DNA of 64,000 bases, taken from the NCBI RefSeq assembly GCF_018263855.1, contig NZ_CP073318.1, positions 6,386,001 to 6,450,000 of the forward strand, in the 5' to 3' direction. Position numbers and translations under genes: made by a program. The stretch is from Kutzneria sp. CA-103260. GTDB taxonomy: Bacteria > Actinomycetota > Actinomycetes > Mycobacteriales > Pseudonocardiaceae. Positions 1 to 9,685 of the stretch are shown here, piece after piece; positions within the stretch are counted from its first letter, which is position 1; each line of letters begins with the position of its first letter. The notes beneath the pieces are model-generated. The model was not told the DNA's origin and did not search any database. It saw only the letters and a list, made by a program, of their open reading frames with translations.

Positions 1-1154
1 CCCGCATCTCCCTGCGCCGGGACATGCGTGACCCGCTCGTTCGAGTCACCCTGCGAGTGGTAGACGTCCTTCTGGGTGTTGTCGGGGACGAGCGTCGTGG
101 TCTGACCTCCCAGTGAGAGCGTCAGCGTGTTGTTCGGCGACCAGCACTCGTCCCAGGTCTGCGTGGTGCCCTTGGGGTTCTGGTGGCACGACTGGTAGGA
201 CCGCTCGATGAAACCTGGCTCGTACGACCAGCCGTCGCCGATCCAGGACGCCTGGTTGTTGGTCGAGGAGGAGAGTCCGTCCACCGCCTGGGAGTTGTAG
301 CTCAGGCCCAGCTTCGGCGTCAGGCCGCCAGGAACGGCGGGGGTCTGCATCTGGTACGACCAGGAGAACGCGTCCGAGGCGCCGCCGGCCTCCCACGAGC
401 CCGAGGGCTTCAGCGACGTCGCGGAGAAGTCGCCACCACCACCGCCGGTCGCGGCCATGGCCTCTAGGACCATGGACTTGTCGGCGGCCGGCACGGCGAC
501 GTCGGCCGACACCGTTGTCGTCTTCACGTTGTTGGTCGACGCAAGCGGTGTCTGCGTGCGGCACTGGGGCAGGTCGGGGGTGGTGAGTGCGCACTCGGGT
601 AGCTGCACGAGCATCAGACGCGCCGCCCAGTCAGCGCCGCCCGCGTCCCGGAACTGGTTGTAGTTCACAGCGACATTGGTGGTCACGGCCCCAGGTGAAT
701 GGTCCGTGCGCTGCACCGACACCACGAGACCGGCGGTCCCCGCCGGAGCGGGCTTCACGGCGACGTGCGCGGTGGCGGGTGCCGTGGCGGCTTTAGCCGA
801 TGCGCCGCCAGCCTTCGCCGGCCCGAAGGACACCGGCAGTGAGTCCCCGGCTACGGCTGAGGATTTGGCTGTGGTGGCGGCACCGAGTGCCATGTCGGAG
901 CTGCCCGATGGCCAGGTGACCTTGCTGGGCTGCCAGGCCGGCATCGCCTTCGGCTGCGTGTAGTGGCTGGCAACTTGGTGGACCGGGACCGACTGGTCCT
1001 TGGGTGCCGGTGGTGCCGAGAACGACGGGGTCGCGGCCAGCGCGGGCGGCGGCACGTCCGTGAGGGTGCCGGCGACCAGCCCTGCCACAGATGCGATTGC
1101 GACCAGCAGGTGACGCATCGGTCTACGTCTGACAGCAGCACGAAACCCGTGCAC
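1..1154 (-). CDS. RHS/YD-repeat secreted protein, N-terminal part (runs off left edge)
   Basis: Open from a GTG at 1152-1154 to the window edge (384 complete codons, no stop). The GTG follows a strong Shine-Dalgarno (AGGGGGG, 1162-1168) with a 7-nt spacer; an in-frame ATG at 1118 is the alternative start. The N-terminus has an Arg-rich stretch, a hydrophobic core and an Ala-rich end, so a signal peptide of about 40 residues is likely. Then come a Pro/Ala-rich linker and a region with PAVPGGLTPKLGLSYNSQ, NNQASWIGDGW and EPGFIERSY. These are the hallmark of the pre-repeat domain of actinobacterial RHS/SpvB-like proteins, just before the YD repeats. The repeats and any C-terminal toxin lie outside the window. 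The family makes large secreted shells, some carrying polymorphic toxins; a toxin role here is inference. Confidence 0.8.
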   Translation of the reverse strand, partial: MHGFRAAVRRRPMRHLLVAIASVAGLVAGTLTDVPPPALAATPSFSAPPAPKDQSVPVHQVASHYTQPKAMPAWQPSKVTWPSGSSDMALGAATTAKSSAVAGDSLPVSFGPAKAGGASAKAATAPATAHVAVKPAPAGTAGLVVSVQRTDHSPGAVTTNVAVNYNQFRDAGGADWAARLMLVQLPECALTTPDLPQCRTQTPLASTNNVKTTTVSADVAVPAADKSMVLEAMAATGGGGGDFSATSLKPSGSWEAGGASDAFSWSYQMQTPAVPGGLTPKLGLSYNSQAVDGLSSSTNNQASWIGDGWSYEPGFIERSYQSCHQNPKGTTQTWDECWSPNNTLTLSLGGQTTTLVPDNTQKDVYHSQGDSNERVTHVPAQGDA

Positions 1155-1380
1155 TGCACGACCCCCCTATGCCGAGGCCGTCCACACAGGACAGCCCCTC
1201 CCCCCGCTCCCGGCCAACCCGAGACGGCAAACTGAACGCTAACCTCACACGACTGGTCGCACACAGCGACTGTTCGGGCGCTGATAAACCCGACGACTTA
1301 CACTGAAAGGACGAGTGGCGCTCGACCGAACGACCCCACGATGCTCACCAACAGCGCACTTCGACACAAAACGGACCCGG

Positions 1381-2625
1381 TTACGGGGATGGCGGCCCGG
1401 TGAAGTACCCGGAGATGTCGGCAACGATGTCGACGGTTCCATGGTGATTCCAGAAGGCGATCTTCCCGTCGCTACCGACCGGGACGATCGCCGAGTTGGA
1501 GATGGTCTGCCCTGGTGAGAAGTTGAGGTTCGAGGTGTTCGGCTGCGCGGCGCCATCGGCATAGGCCGTCAGGAAGCTGTCCACCGTCGGATTCGTCACA
1601 GCGACGTGCAGCAGCACCGCGGTGACATTGGGCGGCATGCCAGCGCCATCGACGACCTGGACGCCGACGGGCTGCTCACCCACGGGAGCCACGACGCCGT
1701 TGGCTCCGGTGCCGTCCAAGGTATTGAGGACACGCTTCGGGTTCACCGTGGTGAACGTGCTGCCGGTGCCCGCGGTGTAGTAGCCGAAGACGTCAGCCAC
1801 GACGTCGGTGTTGCCTACCTTGTTCCAAATCGTGATCTGGCCCCTGCTGACCGGTACCACGGTCAGGTTGGCAACGCTCTGCCCGGCACCGAAGTTGACG
1901 TTCGACGTGCCCGGCCGCGAGCTTCCTGTCGCGTAGGCCGTCAAGAAGCCGGCGTCCGTGGGGCCGGTCGCGGTGAGGTTGAGCACGACCGCGGCAGCAT
2001 CGTCGGGAATCCCCGCCGACGGACTGCTGACCTGGAGCACCAGTTGGGAGTTCGGCCCCAATGGAGCCTTCACCCCCTGAGTGCCAATCGCGACACGGGT
2101 GTCCAGAATCCGATCGGGCATCTGCAGCGGCGTGAACGTGTCGCTGGTGCCGGAGGCCGGCTCGTAGTATCCCTCGAAGTCGACCACCACGTCAGCTGAG
2201 CTGTGTGCGCTGAAGATGTCGACCGTGCCGTTGGTGGCCGGAACCATCACCAGGTTCGCGGTCGTCTGGTTCGGGGAGAAGTCCACGTTGGACGTGGCCG
2301 GCCGAGAGGCGCCGTCGGGATAGACGGTCAGGAAGCCACCCACAGCGGGGTCTACGGCCGTCACGTTGAGCACGACAGCCGTTGCACCAGTTGGCACGTT
2401 AGGGACGTGCAGGGTTAGCGTTCCATCCGCTGGAAGTCGTGTCAGCCCCGGATCTCGCGTGTCGAGCACCCGCGTGGGTGCGAGTGCCGGCACGTAGGTA
2501 CTGCCGGATGAGGATGCCGCATGGGCCGGCGCTTCCCACCGCCCAGGCACGGCGACAGCCACAGCAGCGAGCATAACGCCAACGGAGATCAGTAGCCGCC
2601 ATCGCGTCGGTCTGGACTCACCCAT
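1381..2625 (-). CDS. Secreted protein with three tandem GFLTVYPDG/NLNF-type repeats
   Basis: 414 aa, ATG start with AAAGGA about 12 nt upstream. Residues 1-36 form a typical signal peptide ending in AHA-A. The mature protein is about three copies of a 120-residue module. Each copy contains RVLDTR (or RVLNT), a VLNVTA-like strand, GFLTVYPDG (or DSFLTAYADG), SNLNF/SNVDF, a Gln-Thr/Ser-x-x-Asn-leucine segment, and a closing DVVADVFGYY-type strand. The module is common in secreted actinobacterial proteins, often beside enzymes or cell-surface domains, but I know no established function for it. No catalytic domain is present. It is probably a secreted adhesion or binding protein. It lies on the same strand as the RHS gene, 226 bp upstream of that gene's start, and diverges from the giant LamG protein. 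Confidence 0.8.
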   Translation of the reverse strand: MGESRPTRWRLLISVGVMLAAVAVAVPGRWEAPAHAASSSGSTYVPALAPTRVLDTRDPGLTRLPADGTLTLHVPNVPTGATAVVLNVTAVDPAVGGFLTVYPDGASRPATSNVDFSPNQTTANLVMVPATNGTVDIFSAHSSADVVVDFEGYYEPASGTSDTFTPLQMPDRILDTRVAIGTQGVKAPLGPNSQLVLQVSSPSAGIPDDAAAVVLNLTATGPTDAGFLTAYATGSSRPGTSNVNFGAGQSVANLTVVPVSRGQITIWNKVGNTDVVADVFGYYTAGTGSTFTTVNPKRVLNTLDGTGANGVVAPVGEQPVGVQVVDGAGMPPNVTAVLLHVAVTNPTVDSFLTAYADGAAQPNTSNLNFSPGQTISNSAIVPVGSDGKIAFWNHHGTVDIVADISGYFTGPPSP

Positions 2626-2975
2626 GCGAGATCACCATCCTTTGTGGACATTCACGAGGGACTGTTGAGGAAGGCGCGACCAGGGCGTTCCGGGCCCGCG
2701 TCCAGCAGGCGCAGTGAACCAGGTTTGTCCGCCACCATGCACCAAGTTCAACAAAGTCTTGTTTGGGCGATTAGTTGTTTTTGCCGCGATGAATACGCCC
2801 GATCAGCGCAATCAACAGCGCTTTATGGAGCAAACGGGGGCGGCAGCTAGCGCCCGAACAGTCGCTGCGTGCGACCGGGTGCGCACCTTAGCGTTCGACT
2901 GTCGCCTCGGAAGAGCCGAGAGCGGCTTCGGACGGCTGAGCCCTTGGCCCAGCCGCAGGGGGAAGGTACGTCGCC
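2626..2975. promoter_or_regulatory. Divergent intergenic region between two secreted-protein genes
   Basis: 350 bp between divergent starts. It holds a markedly AT-richer stretch (about 2745-2800, including AACAAAGTCTTG and TTAGTTGTTTTTG) that stands out from the surrounding DNA and is the likely promoter zone for one or both genes. I could not identify a convincing -35/-10 pair or operator. The AGGGGGAAGG sequence at 2957-2966 is the ribosome binding site of the rightward gene. Confidence 0.4.
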
Positions 2976-5900
2976 ATGTTCGGTGGCAGATCCACGCGCC
3001 TAGGCATCGGTGCGGCACTTGCTACAGCAGGCCTTCTGATCATCGGCACGGTCAGCGCGCCGAGCGCGGTCTCGGCGCCGCAACCACACACGGCATCCCC
3101 GAACGTGGTCGGCGCGACCGGGAAACCAGCGCCACCTCCGTCTCCCGGCAAGCCCTCGAAGTCAAGTTCCAAGTCCCCCAGCGCATCCACACCAGCGAAG
3201 GCCGACACACGGTCCGAAGTCGCCCAGGCGCGGTCCAGCCACAAGCCGGTACCGGTGGACAGCCTGACCACCGAGACACAACAGGTGACAGCCCAGCCGG
3301 ACGGTTCCCTCAAGCTCACCGAGACAACCGAGCCCCAGCGGGCCCGGCAGCACGGCAAGTGGGTACCGATCGACACCGCACTGCACCGAACTCCCCAGGG
3401 CGAATGGGCTCCCGCCGCAACGGCATACGGGAGTCTGGTCCTGTCGGGTGGCGGCAACAGCCCGCTGGCCACCACAACGTCGGGCTCAACCACCTACACC
3501 GTGAAGTGGCCCACCTCGCTGCCGACGCCTGCTGTCTCGGGCTCGTCGGCGACCTATCCCGATGTCCTGCCCGGAGTCGACCTTCGGGTCACGGCGACCG
3601 CCACAGGCGGCTTCACCGACGTGCTGGTGGTCAAAACCGCTGACGCCGCCAAGAATCCCGCTCTCGCACACATCCAGTTGCCCACCGCTCTCACTGGTGG
3701 ACACATCACCCCGATGGCCGGCGGTGTCCAGGTGGTCAGCGACGAGGGCGCGGCCACGCTGACCGCAACGACGCCACTCATGTGGGACTCGACCAAGTCA
3801 ACAGCGACGGCAACTCCCAAACCCAATGGAGCGCAGGACTCATCCGACGCTGGTCATGCCGGCGCGGGCGCGCACATCAGCGCTGTCAAGGCAACGGCGT
3901 CGCCGTCCAGCCTGATCCTCGAGCCCGACCATGGGATGCTCAAAGGAAAGTCGACGGCATTCCCGGTCTACATCGACCCCACGTTCAACTGGAGTACCGC
4001 ACCGGAGTTCGCCCCCGACTTCGAGGAGACCAAGGCGGGCAATCCATGCAACGGTGTGTCTCTGTTCGACTCCACTGACCCGGAGGCCGGCGCCGACTCG
4101 GGCGCGCTGGGCGTCGGCTACAACGGTTGGTGGGGCTGTATCGGCATCGAACGTGCGTACTACCAGTGGCGCCTGCCTGACGTCACCTGGGGCGCGATCA
4201 TCAACAGCGCCACGGTGTACGCGAAAAAGATGTTCTCCTCGGACTGCAACACTCAAGCCCACTACACCGTGGACATGCACTGGACCGGCGGCATCGGCCA
4301 GTCCACCAACTGGAACTCCCGCATACCTGACTACGGCCGCATCTCATCGGCCACCACGGGCGCCGCCTACAATCCCACCTGCAATCCCAACGGCAGCCAA
4401 GATGTAATGGCCGCATTCGACGCCACCGGCCGACTCCGAGCGAGCACCGCCGCGCACGACCCCCAACTGACTGTGTCCCTGCAGGAGGACAGCTACGAGC
4501 CGAGCGGAAACAAGAACGCCTTCAGCCGGTTCTACAAGGACGCGGCACTGGAGATCAAGTACAACAACCCGCCCGACACTCCCAACCCATCGAGCATGTA
4601 CCTGGCGGCCGGGTCGACCACCATCCCCTGCGCCACCGACGGCCCGTACTCCTACCTGGGCAAGTCCCTCCCCCAGAACACGCCCACGCTCAACGTGCTG
4701 GCCACGGACAAGGACAACAACCCGCTCCAGGTCTTCTACCAGTACTGGCTGGACGGCGGATCTCCCGGCGACCCCAGTCCCGGTGCAGACGGCATCGGAT
4801 CTGGCACCAACGCGCAGTTCTCCCTGCCAGGATCATTCCTTTCCGGACTGTCCAACGGGCAGGTCGTTGACTGGCGGGCGCAGGTGACCGACGGCGAGGC
4901 GACGAGCGGCTGGTCTCAGACCTGCCACTTCATCGCCGAGCCGGTCGCGCCGATAGCGCCGACGATTTCCTCTGCTGACGGCAAATTCCTGGTGACGCAG
5001 GCCGGCGGTGTCGCCACAACCGCGCCGGTCGACCGCTGGCGCCTCAGTGACGGCAACGGCACCACGGCCGGCTCAACCGGACCACATGGCGCGACGCTGA
5101 GCGGTGGCGCAAGCTGGGCCGTCGACCCCACGCGCGGGACGACGCTCTCGTTGGACAACGTCAGCGGCTGCGCATCAACGAGCACTGCGACAGTGAACAC
5201 CGCGGGGTCGTATTCGGTGTCGGCCTGGGTCAGGCTCAACAGCACCAACGACTTCTACACCATCGCCAGCCAAGGCGGCACCAACGCCGCCAGCTTCTAC
5301 CTCCAATACAACAAGTCGCTCAACACCTGGGCCTTCATCAGCCCCAGCAGCGACTCCACCAACCCCACCAGCTACCCCGCCGCCCAGAGCACCACCTCCC
5401 CCACACTCAACACATGGACCAACCTCGTCGGCGTCTTCAACACCGGCGACAACAACTCCATGACCCTCTACGTCAACGGGCAACAGGCCGGCAAGACCAC
5501 CAACCCCACGCCGTGGAACGCCACCGGCCCCTTCACCATCGGCGCCGCCAAGACCGCCACCAGCACCAGCAACTACCTCAACGGCTCCATCAGCGACGTC
5601 CAGGTCTACAACTACGCGCTGCAGCAGGCCGACGTGAAGGCGATCGCCAATGTCCAGACCAGTTTCGCCGGCGGCGGTAAGGCAAGTGACACCGGCCAGT
5701 TCACGCTGAGCACCCCGAGTTCAACGGCAACCAAGCTGGTGTACACACTGGACAAGACCATCGACACCACCGCACCGCAGTCAGGCAACGTCGTGTCGGC
5801 GTTCAGCGGCGGCGCGTCCGCCAGCCCCGCCGATCGCTGGACGTTGACCGAGGGCAGCGGCACCACCGCCGCAGACACCACAGCCGCGCGCCCAATCACC

Positions 5901-8900
5901 TTGACCGCCGGGACGACCTGGGGCACAGATCCAGTACACGGCAAGGTCCTCGGTCTAGACGGCTCTGGCGGCTATGGCACGACAGGCCGTCCCGCGTTGA
6001 ACACGACGAGCTCGTATTCGGTGTCGGCCTGGGTCAAGCTCAACAACACCGACAACTACTCCACCATCGCCAGCCAAGGCGGCACCAACGCCGCCAGCTT
6101 CTACCTCCAATACAACAAGCAACTCAACGCCTGGGCCTTCATCAGCCCCAGCGGCGACTCCGGCAACCCGGCCAGCTACGCCACCGCACAGAGCAGCAGC
6201 CCACCCGCACTCACGTGGACCAACCTCGTCGGCGTCTACAACGCTGACGACCACTCCATGACCCTCTACGTCGACGGACAACAGGCCGGGAAAACCACCA
6301 ATCCCACACCATGGGCCAGCACCGGCCCCTTCACCATCGGCGCCGCCAAGACCGCCAACAGCACCGGCGACTACGTCAACGGCTCGGTCAGCGACATCCA
6401 GACCTACGCCAGGGCGCTAGCGCCTTCCGAGGTCGCCTCGATCCATGCGACCGCGACCGTCTCGGTCAACCCGATGGCACCCGGCACGCACTACCTGTAC
6501 GCGTACGCGGCCGATGCCGCCGGCAACGTCTCCGAGTCGCAGTCGTACGAATTCCTGGCCGCTGGCAACCCGAACGTGTCGTGCGGCACGTTCGACCAGT
6601 GCGTGGCGAACGACCCCGCACAGAACATCGCGATCACGTCCAACTCCGCCCCCAACCTGGGCAAGGCGGACGGCACCAACAGCTTCTCCGCCGATGACCT
6701 GAAGGCCGCGGGCTGGCAGCCAGGGGGCAAGGTCACTGTCGACGGCGCCACGTTCACCTTGCCGCAATTCGGCGGCGACAAGCCGGACAACCTGCTTGCT
6801 GCCAACCAAACTGTCACGTACTCCAGCGGCATACCTTCCTACGGCACGACATCGCTGGTGTTTCTGGCCACCGCGACAAACGCGAAGATGACCGCCAACG
6901 ATGTTCAAGTCGCCGCCACTGGGACATTGGCAGCACCGGGGGTGCCGTCCGACATCAGTGTGGCCGGCTCCTACTGCTTCACGGGACCCAAGTCACCGGG
7001 CACATGTGCCGCCCAAGGCGTCATCACCACGGCGAACACATCCGGCGGCTCGCAACGCAACTCGGCTTACTCGCTTCCCGTGCCGGACTGGATCACCGGC
7101 CCCGACGCGCTCGCCGCGGTCAAGCTGCCGCGTGAGAACACACGCTCGGGCCAGAACACCACGAACAGCCCCAAGATCTACGCCTTCGCTGTTCCGCTGC
7201 CACCCAGCGAAGCCGGCCGACAGATCACCAGCGTGACCCTGCCGGATGTCAGCAACGACGCCTTCGGACAGGCCATGCACATCTTCGCGATGGCCACCCG
7301 CAACACCACCTCGATCGACAAGGACACCTCGTGGACCGGGGCCTGGGGGAGCCCCAATGAAGGCCAGCACACCCAGCAGGGAGGGAACTTCACCAACCAG
7401 ACGTTCCGCATCGCGCTCAAGCCTTCGCTCGCGGGCAACACCGTGCGCATCAAGCTCGACAACTCCCTCGGCACGAGCCCGTTGACCATCAATAGCGCGA
7501 CGATCGCGACGAGCTCCACCGGCAGCACACGTTCGGCCACAGCCGCTGCGGATCTGGTGCCCCTGGCCTTCGGCACATCGCCGTCGCTCACGATCCCAGC
7601 GGGTGGCATGGCCTACAGCGATGCCAAACAGTTCGCTGTCAGTCCCAACCAGTACGTGCTCGTGTCCTTCAGCCTGTCCAGCTCGGTGTCGGTGCCCTAC
7701 CTCGTCGAGCACACATGGTCGAACAACGCATGGGAGTACACGACATCGCCCGGCGCTGGGGACAAGTCCGGGGTGACGAGCGGCGCGGTGTTCGATGGAA
7801 CCAACGGCGCCTTCACCAACTTGCTCACCGGGCTGGACGTCACGACCAATCACGTCGGCACCACCGTGGTCCTCGGCGACGGCCTGATCGACGCGCCCAG
7901 CACTCACCCCTACCTCGAAAGCGACCTCGCGGCCGTCCTGTCCGCCGCCGAACCGACCACACCCGCGCCCTACGGCGCGGTCAGCGCCGGCATCGAGTCC
8001 AATGAGGTGACGACCGACTACGCCCAGCCCTCAGCCGACAGCAGGGTCGGCGGCCCCTCCGCGCTCTCCCGGGTCGATCGAGATCTTCTCGCCCAACCAG
8101 GAGTCACGACCGTCGTGCTGTACGAAGGACTCCAAGACATTCTCAACCACAAGACCGCCAGCGAGGTGGACGCGGCGTACGCGCAACTCGAGAGCTACCT
8201 GTACAGCGCTGGGATCACAACCATCGCCATCGGGCTGACTCCTTGCGTCGGCTACGCGGGCAGAGGGGGATCGACCAACGACCCCTGTACCACCGACGTG
8301 GACACGCAGCGTGGGATCATGAACGCCTTCCTCAGCAATGGCGCCGGACTCCCCAGCAAAAATCCGCAGTACTTCTACATCACGCCCGATCCGGTGATCG
8401 GCCAATCCGACTCGGCCACCGGCAGCACGGTGCTGGACCCGAACGCGTCGATGAGTGATCACGTCAACCTCTTCGCCACCGGCTACGCCGCTCTAACGTC
8501 GGCATACCTGGGACCACACGACACCTGGCAGCTCAATGACGGCGCCAGCGCACCGGAGACCGCCTCGACGACAGCACGTGACACCGCCCCGACAACCAAG
8601 ACGCCCTGGTTCCAACAGGACAGTGGCGTTGGACAGTCCCCGGGCACACTGCACGGATCGACGTCCTGGACCGACGACCCAGCGCGCGGCAATACGCTCC
8701 AACTCGACGGCTCGACCGGTTATGTCGAAACCGGCGGACCGGTGCTGAACACGACCAAGAGCTTCAGCGTGTCGGCGTGGGCCAACCTCGCCAACACGAG
8801 CAACGACGCGGTCATCGCCAGCCAGGACGGCAGCCAGAACTCCGCGTTCACACTGAAGTACGACGCCGCCGCACAGCGGTGGGCATTCACCATGTCCGCG

Positions 8901-9209
8901 ACGGACACGGCAGGCGCCACGCAGATCAAGGCCGTCTCCCAGTTCGCCCCGACCACCGGCGCATGGACGCATCTGGTCGGCACCTACAACGCCACAACCG
9001 GAACCCTGTCCCTGTTCGTCAACGGCGCCGCCCAAGGCACCGCCCATAACACCACCCCCTTCACCGCCAGCGGCCCGCTCGCCATCGGCCGGGGACTCAG
9101 CAACGCCACCAACACCGGCTTCTTCTCCGGCAAGCTCAGCAACGTTCAGACGTGGTCGTACTCCCTGGCCCCAGCCCAGGTCCTTGCCCTGAACCAGCAG
9201 ATCAGCTGA
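2976..9209 (+). CDS. Giant secreted multidomain protein: DNRLRE, LamG x3, degenerate SGNH-like domain
   Basis: 2077 aa, ATG preceded by AGGGGGAAGG. Residues 1-34 are a signal peptide. A Pro/Ser/Lys linker follows, then a region shared with RHS proteins. Residues about 330-525 look like a DNRLRE/TNF-like beta domain (PVYIDPTFNW, YYQWRLP), and 530-655 are fibronectin-like. LamG/concanavalin-like domains occupy about 685-890, 950-1155 and 1850-2077; the first two are nearly identical over most of their length. Between LamG 2 and 3, residues about 1627-1846 resemble an SGNH/GDSL hydrolase (VVLGDGLID, YEGLQDIL, SDHVNLFATGYAAL), but the nucleophile Ser of GDS is Gly and the DxxH box is altered. It may therefore bind rather than cleave glycans. 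No RHS repeats or toxin are present. It is probably secreted or surface-exposed and carbohydrate-binding. Confidence 0.8.
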   Translation: MFGGRSTRLGIGAALATAGLLIIGTVSAPSAVSAPQPHTASPNVVGATGKPAPPPSPGKPSKSSSKSPSASTPAKADTRSEVAQARSSHKPVPVDSLTTETQQVTAQPDGSLKLTETTEPQRARQHGKWVPIDTALHRTPQGEWAPAATAYGSLVLSGGGNSPLATTTSGSTTYTVKWPTSLPTPAVSGSSATYPDVLPGVDLRVTATATGGFTDVLVVKTADAAKNPALAHIQLPTALTGGHITPMAGGVQVVSDEGAATLTATTPLMWDSTKSTATATPKPNGAQDSSDAGHAGAGAHISAVKATASPSSLILEPDHGMLKGKSTAFPVYIDPTFNWSTAPEFAPDFEETKAGNPCNGVSLFDSTDPEAGADSGALGVGYNGWWGCIGIERAYYQWRLPDVTWGAIINSATVYAKKMFSSDCNTQAHYTVDMHWTGGIGQSTNWNSRIPDYGRISSATTGAAYNPTCNPNGSQDVMAAFDATGRLRASTAAHDPQLTVSLQEDSYEPSGNKNAFSRFYKDAALEIKYNNPPDTPNPSSMYLAAGSTTIPCATDGPYSYLGKSLPQNTPTLNVLATDKDNNPLQVFYQYWLDGGSPGDPSPGADGIGSGTNAQFSLPGSFLSGLSNGQVVDWRAQVTDGEATSGWSQTCHFIAEPVAPIAPTISSADGKFLVTQAGGVATTAPVDRWRLSDGNGTTAGSTGPHGATLSGGASWAVDPTRGTTLSLDNVSGCASTSTATVNTAGSYSVSAWVRLNSTNDFYTIASQGGTNAASFYLQYNKSLNTWAFISPSSDSTNPTSYPAAQSTTSPTLNTWTNLVGVFNTGDNNSMTLYVNGQQAGKTTNPTPWNATGPFTIGAAKTATSTSNYLNGSISDVQVYNYALQQADVKAIANVQTSFAGGGKASDTGQFTLSTPSSTATKLVYTLDKTIDTTAPQSGNVVSAFSGGASASPADRWTLTEGSGTTAADTTAARPITLTAGTTWGTDPVHGKVLGLDGSGGYGTTGRPALNTTSSYSVSAWVKLNNTDNYSTIASQGGTNAASFYLQYNKQLNAWAFISPSGDSGNPASYATAQSSSPPALTWTNLVGVYNADDHSMTLYVDGQQAGKTTNPTPWASTGPFTIGAAKTANSTGDYVNGSVSDIQTYARALAPSEVASIHATATVSVNPMAPGTHYLYAYAADAAGNVSESQSYEFLAAGNPNVSCGTFDQCVANDPAQNIAITSNSAPNLGKADGTNSFSADDLKAAGWQPGGKVTVDGATFTLPQFGGDKPDNLLAANQTVTYSSGIPSYGTTSLVFLATATNAKMTANDVQVAATGTLAAPGVPSDISVAGSYCFTGPKSPGTCAAQGVITTANTSGGSQRNSAYSLPVPDWITGPDALAAVKLPRENTRSGQNTTNSPKIYAFAVPLPPSEAGRQITSVTLPDVSNDAFGQAMHIFAMATRNTTSIDKDTSWTGAWGSPNEGQHTQQGGNFTNQTFRIALKPSLAGNTVRIKLDNSLGTSPLTINSATIATSSTGSTRSATAAADLVPLAFGTSPSLTIPAGGMAYSDAKQFAVSPNQYVLVSFSLSSSVSVPYLVEHTWSNNAWEYTTSPGAGDKSGVTSGAVFDGTNGAFTNLLTGLDVTTNHVGTTVVLGDGLIDAPSTHPYLESDLAAVLSAAEPTTPAPYGAVSAGIESNEVTTDYAQPSADSRVGGPSALSRVDRDLLAQPGVTTVVLYEGLQDILNHKTASEVDAAYAQLESYLYSAGITTIAIGLTPCVGYAGRGGSTNDPCTTDVDTQRGIMNAFLSNGAGLPSKNPQYFYITPDPVIGQSDSATGSTVLDPNASMSDHVNLFATGYAALTSAYLGPHDTWQLNDGASAPETASTTARDTAPTTKTPWFQQDSGVGQSPGTLHGSTSWTDDPARGNTLQLDGSTGYVETGGPVLNTTKSFSVSAWANLANTSNDAVIASQDGSQNSAFTLKYDAAAQRWAFTMSATDTAGATQIKAVSQFAPTTGAWTHLVGTYNATTGTLSLFVNGAAQGTAHNTTPFTASGPLAIGRGLSNATNTGFFSGKLSNVQTWSYSLAPAQVLALNQQIS

Positions 9210-9215
9210 GTAGAC

Positions 9216-9259
9216 GTCAGTGGGGGTGGGTCCAAGTCTCAGGCCCCACCCCCACTGAC
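9216..9259 (+). terminator. Strong hairpin after the giant secreted protein
   Basis: Perfect 15-bp inverted repeat: 9216-9230 (GTCAGTGGGGGTGGG) with 9245-9259, 14-nt loop, 6 nt after the stop codon. No U-tract follows, as is common for actinomycete terminators. Confidence 0.75.
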
Positions 9260-9405
9260 AAATTCGGCTGGCTTCAGGGACCAGCGCGTTGTCCCGTAGT
9301 CGTTTCGCAGCATCGACTACACCGTCATGCGTGGCGAATCGCTCATGGCGGGCGATGCCGCGAACCTCGACTGCGGCCTCGTGTATCGTTCACTCTCGTG
9401 TTCAG

Positions 9406-9477
9406 GGGCGCATAGCTCAGGGGTAGAGCACCGCTCTTACAAAGCGGGGGTCGCAGGTTCGAAACCTGCTGTGCCCA
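9406..9477 (+). tRNA. tRNA-Val (anticodon UAC)
   Basis: A complete 72-nt cloverleaf: acceptor GGGCGCA/TGTGCCC (one G-U), D-arm GCTC/GAGC, anticodon stem CCGCT/AGCGG with loop CTTACAA giving anticodon UAC, 5-nt variable loop, and T-arm GCAGG-TTCGAAA-CCTGC. Discriminator A73; CCA is not encoded. It sits between the secreted-protein block and the ahpE-aceE core block. Confidence 0.95.
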
Positions 9478-9573
9478 CACTCTCTGATCCACGCGGGACA
9501 CGTGTGCTTGTGCCACGACTCGCGCCACGGCTGCGACTGCATACGCCCGGACGCGCGGCTGACGTGCGCGGAA

Positions 9574-9639
9574 GTCACCTTTCGGTCTAGTGACCACCCG
9601 CTCGACAAGGCGGATGCTCTCCCGCTGAGCTATGCGCCC
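9574..9639 (-). pseudogene. tRNA-like remnant (5' half only canonical)
   Basis: Read on the minus strand this begins GGGCGCATAGCTCAGCGGGA, a good acceptor 5' strand and D-arm closely matching the neighbouring tRNA-Val. The putative anticodon arm (TCCGC/GCGGG) has an 8-nt loop. The T-arm is replaced by a GTCAC/GTGAC stem with an 11-nt loop and no TTCGA. No sequence complementary to the acceptor follows. I read it as a decayed tRNA, perhaps from an inverted partial duplication or an old integration event at the tRNA. Confidence 0.5.
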
Positions 9640-9685
9640 TGGCACCCGGGCCGGTTCTGGCCGGCCCGGGTGTCATGGTCTCACG

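Noticed and set aside
1-9209. Toxin-immunity pair with the RHS protein
   Set aside because: The RHS C-terminus is outside the window and neither neighbour looks like an immunity protein.
9574-9639. Second functional tRNA
   Set aside because: 8-nt anticodon loop, no TTCGA T-loop and no acceptor 3' strand.
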